Source: Uloborus plumipes (Eukaryota; Arthropoda; Arachnida; Araneae; Uloboridae). Taken from it: a DNA stretch of 64,000 nucleotides. Position numbers and translations under genes: made by a program. Positions 55,541 through 64,000 of this stretch are shown here, in pieces (positions within the stretch are counted from its first letter, which is position 1; each line of letters begins with the position of its first letter). The notes beneath the pieces were generated by a model. It searched no databases, was not told the origin of the DNA, and saw only the letters and a program-made list of their open reading frames with translations. The stretch lies in the NCBI GenBank assembly GCA_038373865.1, contig JAXGGA010002857.1, positions 49,392-113,391 on the forward strand, given 5' to 3'.

Positions 55541-55990
55541 ATTTTGGAAAAAAATAGAACCGACTTCAGTTGGAAATTGCTCTAAAAAGTAAAAAATAAT
55601 TGTTTTCTTTGAACACCATCGAAACTACTTTTAAACATAAGTTTTGAAGTCGGCGCAAAAACAATGTATAGAATCATACGCAACTATAATTCAACTATAT
55701 ACATTTTAATGGATCCAGGTTCTTTAAAAGCATTCGCATACATTTCATTCATTACCACACATTCGTGTAATGGTACAAATATTCTGCTTTTAATTTTCAA
55801 TGGTTTCTCTGAAAAATGCTGGCAAAATATGGTTAAATATCATTTGAACTATCGTTTTTGCGCCGACTTCAAAACTTATGTTTAAAAGTAGTTTTGATGG
55901 TGTTCAAAGAAAACAATTATTTTTTACTTTTTAGAGCAATTTCCAACTGAAGTCGGTTCTATTTTTTTCCAAAATTATTTTATTTTATTC
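55541..55990. repeat. Inverted repeat with ACCGACTTCA motifs
   Basis: Arms about 55541-55662 and 55853-55990 pair over TAGAACCGACTTCAGTTGG, TTTGAACACCATCGAAACTA and AAGTCGGCGCAAAAAC. The ACCGACTTC/GAAGTCGGT motif recurs at 56617-56670, showing one family. Loop 190 bp. A 73-codon ORF in the loop is not recognised. Confidence 0.75.
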
Positions 55991-56229
55991 TTTTTAGTGT
56001 AAGTGTACTTATAAGATAAGGTAATGTTTCCATTACGGAACTTCACCTAATTTTCTTAAGTAAATGCTCCATAAAATAAACAAAAAGGAAGAAACTATCA
56101 ACGCGTCTAAAATTATTAACGATTGACACTAAAAAATAATCTTTGTTATTTTCTGGTATTTATTTGTGTACTAGCTTAATCAAAGCCATTTAAATATCAA
56201 CGGTTTGTCAACCAGTTTATATTTCAAAG

Positions 56230-56460
56230 CAATTCTAGTTTCTCGTTGTTCATAAGGGTTTAACACATACTACGTACGTTACCGCTAATGAGTTTCATGT
56301 TAGATTTAGTTAAGCCTTGGTTCAAATTTTTCATCATGATTACTATTAATATTGCTGTTGCGAGGCAAAAAATTTTTGCAACAATGAATTGAAAATTTAA
56401 TTATTTAATGGGGAAATGACATGAAATTTACTGTTTTCCATAATAACTTTTTTTCTAATG
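56230..56460 (-). mobile_element. Helitron fragment
   Basis: Matches the reversed Helitron body at 46800-46940 (AAGCCTTGGTTCAAA, AATTTAATTATTTAATGGGG, CCATAATAACTTTTTT) and the sequence near 49680-49720. Both termini are missing. Confidence 0.65.
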
Positions 56461-56609
56461 AACAAATATTGTCATATGAGTACATGGTACCTAAGTTACA
56501 CCATCTCCTATCGATTGAAAAAAAATCGTCCAAATCGGTTCAGTAGATCTGATGTTATGTGCGAACAAACAAAAAAAAAAAAAAAAACATACGCTTTGAA
56601 TTGATAACC

Positions 56610-56690
56610 TCCTCCTTTGTTGAAGTCGGTTAATACTTTTTAGAGCAACTTCCAACTGAAGTCGGTTCGATTTTTTTTCTAAAAATATTT
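56610..56690. repeat. Solo GAAGTCGGTT repeat end
   Basis: GTTGAAGTCGGTTAATACTT and CAACTGAAGTCGGTTCGATT match the arms of 55541-55990. Likely a truncated copy of that family. Confidence 0.5.
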
Positions 56691-56827
56691 TATAATTCTT
56701 TTTTTTTGAAATGTTCTGCATCTGCATATTATTGTATATGTTCGTGTTTGGAACACTCATAGTTTTACAAGCTTGTATTGTCTACAGCTGTATTATTTAA
56801 TTTTTAACGAAAGTAATCAGCCCATTG

Positions 56828-57540
<713 letters not shown>

Positions 57541-57619
57541 TTTTCTTATTACGGATGTATGTGTCGAGCAAAAATCCAGTTATAATGATACGTATTTTAG
57601 AAGAACTTTAACCTATAGG

Positions 57620-60136
57620 GTAATTCCATGTGAAATCAACAAGCCTCAAAACTTGACCATCACCAATTTCAAAAAAAATTATAGGGTTGATTACGTCTAT
57701 AAAGTGATACAAAAAACTGATATTAAAAATTTTTTTCAGCTGTTAGTTTTTTGTGTGAGACCGCTTAAAAAACTCGAAAAATGGCAAAAAGTGAAATTTT
57801 GGTACATACAAAGACTCAATTTTCTCAGCTTCTATTGCAGCTAAAGTCTTTTGTTATATGTCATTTTAAAGCTCTTTAAACAGGCTTTCATATGATATGT
57901 AACTTGACAAGATTTCGCGATGTTAATATTTCAAGGTCACCGAAAGCATAATTTGACCTTGAATATCTCAAAAAGTGCATTTCTTAAAAATCTGAAAAAA
58001 ATATATATATTACTTCATAATGTGGTGTATATGTGGTAAATTTTTCAGAATGGGACAGCAATGGGATCTGGACGAAAAATGGCATAGACTTTTTACCCTC
58101 TTACCACTTTATTGCAATGTCTATGGCTACTGAAGAGATATAATACAGAAATACTGCAAACTGTGAAATGTTATTTACAAGTAACGGTTGGCACATTCCA
58201 CTTTTGGTTTACTTCCTGTCTATAATGTTCGATTGTGCAATATTGAAAATTAATTCATTTGATATGCTCATTTGCCCAATCAAACAACTGTCGTAGTGCC
58301 ATGATTTGAGTGTCATAAATCCTTTACAGACTGACTAAAGTTGCAAGTCTTTTACCAGTTCCACCCACGCCATCACAGGCACTTATGCCATGGGATTAGG
58401 CAAAAAAAAAAAATGCCACTCTGCTTTAATCCCAAAATATAATTCATGATAACTCAGGTTAAGAAAATTCAGTCTATTTTGTACTGTGAGGCAGCTCCAT
58501 CACTGAAGTAATAGATCAAGCTCATTTTGGCGGCAAAATGAGACTGCGTGAAATTTATAAGGCACTTCTGTCCTGGATTTCAAGAACTCAAGGACAGGAT
58601 TGAAGAAGCATTTGAAATGAATTGCGTTGAAAGCGTCTCCTATAAACAATGGATGCAAGTTAAGAGAAGAACATGTCTTGAGACATTGGTCAAGTGTACA
58701 GAAGAATTTATTGATTCTCTTTTTGAAGAACTTCCTAAACTCATTCAGCGCTCGTTTCTTGCTACTCAACACTCTAGCTCTATCTTACTTATCTGAAAGA
58801 TATCAGTCTCATTTTGCCACCAAACCAAGCTTGATCTATTACTTCAGTGATGGAGCTGCCTCACGGTACAAAAATAGACCGGATTTTCTTAACCTGAGTT
58901 ATCATGAATTATATTTTGGGATTAAAGCAGAGTGGCATTTTTTTTTTTTTGCCTAATCCCATCATGGCAAAAGTGCTTGTGATGACGTGGGTGGAACTGG
59001 TAAAAGACTTGCAACTTTAGTCAGTCTGTAAAGGATTTATGACACTCAAATCATGGCACACGACAGTTGTTTAATTGGGCAAATGAGCATATCAAATGAA
59101 TTAATTTTCAATATTGCACAATTGAACATTATATACCGGAAGAACAGGCTTTGAAATCCAGAAAAATGACGACAAGTACAATACCAGGCACTCAGAGTCT
59201 TCATTGTTTTATGCCATTGAATAGGAATCAGGTGCAAGTGAAAGTATATTTAATTTCCAACACAATAAGGATCGAACGTACTACAACTATCAAATGCGAT
59301 CTTGATTGCTCAGATATGGTTGGATTCTTGACCTGCAGGTATAATGGATGTTGGAGGCTGGGGCGCGTCTTAGACACAGATGAAGAAAATCAAAATTTGA
59401 AAATGCTGTTGCATCCTCCTGGACCCTCAAATTCTTTCTACTATCCTGACTTTGAAAATGTTTTCAATGTGCCTATTAGTGCCGTTATTTCGAAAGTAGA
59501 CCTTAGGGGAAAGGCAACAGGAATGATTTATTACCTCTCAAACCAAGAAATGGAATGTGCCAACCGTTACTTGCATATAACATTTCACAGTTTGCAGTAT
59601 TTCTGTATTATATCTCTTCAGTAGCCATAGTAGACATTGCAATAAAGTGGTAAGAGGGTAAAAAGTCTATGCCATTTTTCGTCCAGATCCCATTGCTGTC
59701 CCATTCTGAAAATTTTACCACATATACACCATATTATGAAGTAATATATATATTTTTTTCAGATTTTTAAGAAATGCACTTTTTGAGATATTCAAGGTCA
59801 AATTATGCTTTCGGTGACCTTGAAATATTAACATCGCGAAATCTTGTCAAGTTACATATCATATGAAAGCCTGTTTAAAGAGCTTTAAAATGACATATAA
59901 CAAAAGACTTTAGCTGCAATAGAAGCTGAGAAACTTGAGTCTTTGTATGTACCAAAATTTCACTTTTTGCCATTTTTCGAGTTTTTTAAGCGGTCTCACA
60001 CAAAAAACTAACAGCTGAAAAAAAATTTTAAAATCAGTTTTTTGTATCACTTCATAGACGTAATCAACCCTATAATTTTTTTTGAAATTGGTGATGGTCA
60101 AGTTTTGAGGCTTGTTGATTTTACATGGAATGACCC
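57620..60136. mobile_element. Giant palindromic transposon B (2.5 kb) with decayed transposase-like gene
   Basis: Ends GGGTAATTCCATGTGAAATC and (complement) GGGTCATTCCATGTAAAATC, flanked by TATA (57616-57619, 60137-60140). The left arm (57620-58543) matches the right arm (58807-60136) in inverted orientation, except that the left arm lacks about 450 bp present on the right (around 59130-59580). The loop (58544-58806) and right arm carry the element's gene. Same end sequence and duplication length as 38032-40630, with arms of different internal sequence. Confidence 0.87.
58548..59624 (+). pseudogene. Transposase-like protein of palindromic transposon B, frameshifted
   Basis: Three open pieces in order: 58548-58785 (helical, FQELKDRIEEAFEMNC), 58785-58956 after a frameshift (YLSERYQSHFATKPSLIYYF, then SDGAASRYKNRPDFLNLSYH and GIKAEWHFF) and 59151-59624 (IPGTQSLHCFMPLNR, DMVGFLTCRYNGCWRLGRVL, LLHPPGPSNSFYYP). 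This order matches proteins I recall from long-inverted-repeat elements of arthropods and cnidarians; I cannot name the domain. Stops and frameshifts show it is dead. The inverted left arm holds an antisense copy of its middle. Confidence 0.65.
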
Positions 60137-61899
60137 TATAGTTTAAAAAAATGCAAGATCTTTTTTTGGGCGATCTTTCACTAATATTCAAAGACAAAGA
60201 ACAACCGACGGCTAATGACGGTCCTGTTTTCTTTCCTAATTAAATCGAAAAAATAGTGATTTTGCTTTAATAAAAAAAGTCGACGGGAAAAATCCAACTT
60301 AATTACTTTTTGTAATTCTAGAAAAGATATGCAAATTACATTAGAATTCTTTGAAGGGTATTTTTTGAGTTTTGACATAAATCTTTTTTTCGAAACTGAG
60401 TAGTTTTTTTTTTTTTATTTTTGCTCTGAACCACCTTTACAAAGACTTTTAATGTAATCGATGCTAAATCAATTTGGAAAATAGCACCAATTACAATGAA
60501 ACTATACATTTTTTTTTCAACTCATTTATTTTTTTTGTGATAAAATTTTTCTTATAATAATTTACTTAGCATCACGTGAATGTTAATATAAATCTCCACG
60601 TTGCACCACCTTTGCAGAAAAAATTTAGAAAGAAAAGGAGAAAAAATGAATTAGACAGTCGAACTTTTTGTTCGATTTAAAAACTTTTTAAAAACATGAT
60701 GAAAAATAAGGAGCTATTTTGTAATCTAATTACTTCTCAAATTATTTTTTTTTTATTAAAATGTGAAGAGAATTTTAAGATTTTTGAAGATTTGAAATAA
60801 GAAAACTTTCCTAACAACGGAAAAAAGTTAAAACTTTTATATAACATGTTTCTTAGATACGAGTAGTTAAACTATTTTTAATTTACATCGAATGCTTTGT
60901 TTTATTTAACTAAAAAATTTTTCTATTTAAAAACGTTTGAATGCTATCAACTTCACATTTTCATTTTAATAGTTAGTAGTTAAAAAATGTATAACTTACA
61001 GCTGAGTAAAGTGTCTTTTAAAATAATGAAATTGATTTAGTTTGTTCCTTCTTTTGTTACCGAGGATCAGAATGATTTGATTTTAGTTTCGAAATGTTTC
61101 ATCTGAATAATAAAATATTTGCAAGTTCAATAACAATAAGAGATAAAGGGCAAAACATAAATATTTTATTTTCAAATTGTTTTATTTATTTATTTATTTA
61201 AAAAGTATTGCACACTGCAGATAAATCCAATTGAAGGGGAAAGAGGATAAAGGTGATCTGTGACAATTTTTTTAATTTTTAGAAAAGCTTTCAAAAAATG
61301 GTGTGTCTTTTTTTAAATGGATTTTTCTCAACGGGTAAAACGGGGTTATATTCTTAGTTACCAACCATTTCTGTGACTAAGGGGACATGATACTGATGGA
61401 CTTATCAACCTTCATCCATGGTAAAAATCATCGTCCATGGGCTGGCGAAGCCTGGGGACAACAAAAGTGAATAAGTATTGTTTTTTTATCAATTGCATAA
61501 GATATTTTATTAATACATATAGAATGGGTAGTCATATATAAATTTTATGGCATTACATTAATAATTTAAAGTCAATAAAACACATTCATATGCCAAGAAT
61601 CTGGGTCATTGCGGTCAATATCCACTATTCCGATAGATCACTTTGAAGTATGCTTATATATTTAAAACTTGCCTCACTTGGCATATTGAAACTTTTCACA
61701 AACAAGGCTATGCTGCGGTTCCGCTGTTGCCATGCAGAAATAACAATTTGTGAGGGCTTCAGTTAAATCAGTTCCCATCTTCACCGCAAGGAATGCCTAC
61801 AGTTCAAATAAATCATCATCATAACTGTAGAGGCTGGCAACAGCCACTCCATCAAACAACCTTTATCTCCAAAGACACAGCTCCAGGTTTCAGTTCACA
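60137..61899. other. AT-rich intergenic, no gene recognised
   Basis: 60137-61360 is dominated by T and A runs. 61380-61900 is somewhat richer in G+C (CATGGGCTGGCGAAGCCTGG, CTGCGGTTCCGCTGTTGCC) and might be part of an old gene or exon on the minus strand with the next ORF, but I recognise no protein. Confidence 0.35.
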
Positions 61900-62196
61900 T
61901 CACTGATGGGAGTGATTCTTCGTAATCCAGCAACTCGAAGGAGTTTTGACAACTTGAAATGCTTTGACGAGTCGAGGCTGTTGTTGTGACATTGCTTGAA
62001 ATAATGATTCTAGCTGAAGAGGGAGGCGGAGACTTGAGTCCGACATTCGCGATGGCGGGTCAATCCTGATGTCATCAAGTGTCATTTGTTGTTTTAACTT
62101 TGACGTTGCGTAGAAATATTTTGCGCTGGTTTCGGAGTCGCAATTACAAATGGATATTTTGTTTACACTTTGTTTTATTGTTTTTAAGTGTATCAA
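61900..62196 (-). CDS. Possible exon, unknown protein
   Basis: Open frame of 98 codons whose second half (from MSDSSLRLPLQLESLFQAMS to QVVKTPSSCWITKNHSHQ) lies in locally GC-richer, non-repetitive DNA with more coding-like codon use than the AT-rich surroundings. The first half is AT-rich and may be intron or leader, so the true start could be the inner Met near 62044. No domain recognised. It could be chance. Confidence 0.2.
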   Translation of the reverse strand: MIHLKTIKQSVNKISICNCDSETSAKYFYATSKLKQQMTLDDIRIDPPSRMSDSSLRLPLQLESLFQAMSQQQPRLVKAFQVVKTPSSCWITKNHSHQ

Positions 62197-62469
62197 AGCT
62201 TAGTGATTTTCTGAACTATTGTAGGCTTTATAAATGCTTTCAAAACCTCTATATATCGAACTTCCACAGGTGGAATTTTTACGTACATTGAACTTTTAGC
62301 AGATCTCAGTGCGCATTACACAGAGAAGTTGTTTCCATGTATCAAAAATATCTGTTCAAATCGAAATTTTTTTGAGGCATAGAGGGAAATTTTATTCCAC
62401 TTTGGACCCTTTGCTACACGAAAACTATAGTCATAAAAATAGAGATTTCACACTTCAAAAGAGAAGTCT

Positions 62470-62690
62470 TGTTTTTACAGTATAATACTCTCTGGCAGCA
62501 GAGGTTCCAGTTTAAAACTGTAAAATGCACAGTAATAAACTGTGAAGTTAGCAATTTTACAGTTTAGTACTGTAAAATTAGAAATTTTAGTTTATTACTG
62601 TAAAATTAGCAATTTTTGCAGTTTATTGCTATAAAATTAGCTGTATTATACTGTAAAAACAACATTCATTTTTTACAGTGCATTGCTTGC
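62470..62690. mobile_element. TTTACAG palindrome-array MITE, copy 4
   Basis: Contains TTGTTTTTACAGTATAATAC, GGCAGCAGAGGTTCCAGT, AATAAACTGTGAAGTTAGC and ends AACAACATTCATTTTTTACA. A single unit of the family seen at 43508, 51728 and 53968. Confidence 0.75.
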
Positions 62691-64000
62691 AACTACGAAC
62701 CCCATAAGCTCATTGAGGGTGAAGGGTGAACAAGCAACTGCAGAAATTTATGAATTTCAGATATGGAACAGCCAAGTCGTTTTCAATTGTATGTGGCGAC
62801 TTATCCTGTAAAACTAATTTCTAGCTATTCTTTGTATTACTCATAGTTGTTCTTCATTCTTAAATTTGCTTAGCTTTGGTAGAAGTTTAAAAATGTGCCT
62901 GCATTCTGGTTCATTTAAAAGTGATTCAAGAAAAAATAAATAAATAAATAAAAGTGAAATAAACTGATAAGAAAAATGTATCAATTATTAACTTTCAAAT
63001 AATATAATTCGTAATCATATTAGAAATAGTGTGTCGCATAAGAAAACTAGCGGCAATTTTAATGGTTCAGGATTAATTAAAGGTAAAATTGAGCTTAAAT
63101 TCCTGCATGTCGAAATTTCTATCTATCAATTTTTTTTCGGCAAGTTGCTGTTTTGACCTATGGAGGTCAAACTGTACTTAAACCACAATTATGATTATAA
63201 TTACACAGAAAAGTAATCAGTTACGGTCTACTCGATTGCTACTCCTCTGATACGTCTGCTTTATTGCATTAATCGGATTTTTCAACTTTTGACAAATAAA
63301 AATAAATACCGTAAAATGGGGTGTATAGGAACAGCGGGGTCAATCGGAACAAAACTTCTCAACCGTACAAAGAAATTCTTCATAAATATACTATTGGGTA
63401 TTTTTCGCCATGAATTTTTTTTTAGAAAGGTAAGATCATAGGAAGTAGGAAAAAAATACTTTTGTCAATCTGGCAACGCTACTGGCTTCTAAAGAGGGCT
63501 GCACGTTGAATGCTAGAAAACATCACATTTTCATAGACTGCAAAACTTCATATGCAAGAACAAACCTTCTTATATTTAAAAACTATGAGTGGTATGTTTC
63601 AATTATACATGTATCTGAACAACAGAATACCACATTAGAATTTACATTTTTTATAAATTGTGTCATAAAAGTGAAGAATTCTGAAAAATGCCATGGGAAA
63701 AAAATTTGCGGGGTGAATCGGAACACTTAGTTCTGTTGTTCCAATTCAAACTTATTTGAAGGAAATTGTTTGAAAAATCAAGATTCTAACCCTAATTCTT
63801 CTAATCAAGACAGGGACAATGGATTTATTACTGTTTATCCCTTCTCGTGAGCAACTAGATCTTAGAATGACAAAAGTTACAGATTTCAAAAGATTTTTTC
63901 TCCAGGAGACTTTTTTTTACTTAAAATAAAAGGGAGAAAGTCACATAGACTTTATGTAGTAAACGTCCAGCACACAGACAGTGATGAATAAGCGAAAAAA
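62691..64000. other. Intergenic; GGGGTCAATCGGAACA repeat from 63310
   Basis: No gene. From about 63310 a dispersed-repeat-like segment starts ACCGTAAAATGGGGTGTA and contains GGGGT(C/G)AATCGGAACA twice (63338 and 63709). Its far end is not seen or lies beyond the window. Confidence 0.35.

Noticed and set aside
57610..60146. TTAA-duplicating (piggyBac/Kolobok) interpretation of the 2.5 kb palindrome
   Set aside because: TTAA occurs a few bases outside both ends, but the spacing sequence differs, whereas TATA abuts the shared GGGTNATTCC termini exactly, and the sister element has TGGA in the same place.

Overview
This is an AT-rich, repeat-dense, intron-containing animal chromosome segment with no bacterial-type operons, ribosome binding sites or CRISPR arrays. 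The gene content (uridine-cytidine kinase split by spliceosomal introns, a SAFB-type SAP/RRM protein) and the transposons (hAT, piggyBac, Tc1/mariner with a DUF4817-like transposase, Helitrons, Penelope-type hammerhead ribozymes) suggest an arthropod. A spider or other chelicerate is plausible but not provable from the window.

Only two host genes are supported well. On the minus strand, 14627 down to 3499 holds the first five coding exons of a uridine-cytidine kinase (pyrimidine salvage). Their phases join perfectly to give 195 residues, and the last coding part lies left of the window or was not found. Its 7.4 kb fourth intron and 2.8 kb second intron are packed with transposons. Also on the minus strand, 27309 to 25366 is an uninterrupted 647-residue SAFB/SLTM-like nuclear RNA/DNA-binding protein, with an overlapping E-box/CRE about 350 bp upstream. 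A CpG-rich block at 48243-48460 with an NRF1-type palindrome, an ETS-type site and a splice donor looks like the promoter and first exon of a plus-strand gene whose coding exons I could not find. Two small minus-strand ORFs (52652-52993 and 61900-62196) are possible exons of unknown genes.

The rest is mobile DNA, much of it resolvable to exact ends. 1-3498: hairpins and remnants. 5436-8951: a hAT-like element containing a second one, which contains a 1.2 kb foldback with a TTA duplication and tRNA-like arms. 9052-10632: a hAT element (8-bp duplication) with a BED-finger relic and a nested TTAA element. 12158-12879 and 18906-19999: hAT-type elements with perfect 8-bp duplications. 15300-16030: tRNA-derived sequences. 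16886-18223: a near-perfect 642-bp direct duplication.

30903-38026 is a 7.1 kb nest bounded by hAT-like ends, holding Tc1 and mariner relics, head-to-tail Helitrons, a mariner with TA duplications and a tandem MITE pair. Its right target duplication is itself split by a 2.6 kb giant palindrome (38032-40630). A second giant palindrome of the same family (57620-60136) carries a decayed transposase-like gene. The two share GGGT(C/A)ATTCCA ends, 4-bp target duplications and kilobase-long arms, and are the best candidate here for a poorly described transposon group. At 50548-50774 an inverted pair of sequences each meets the hammerhead ribozyme consensus.
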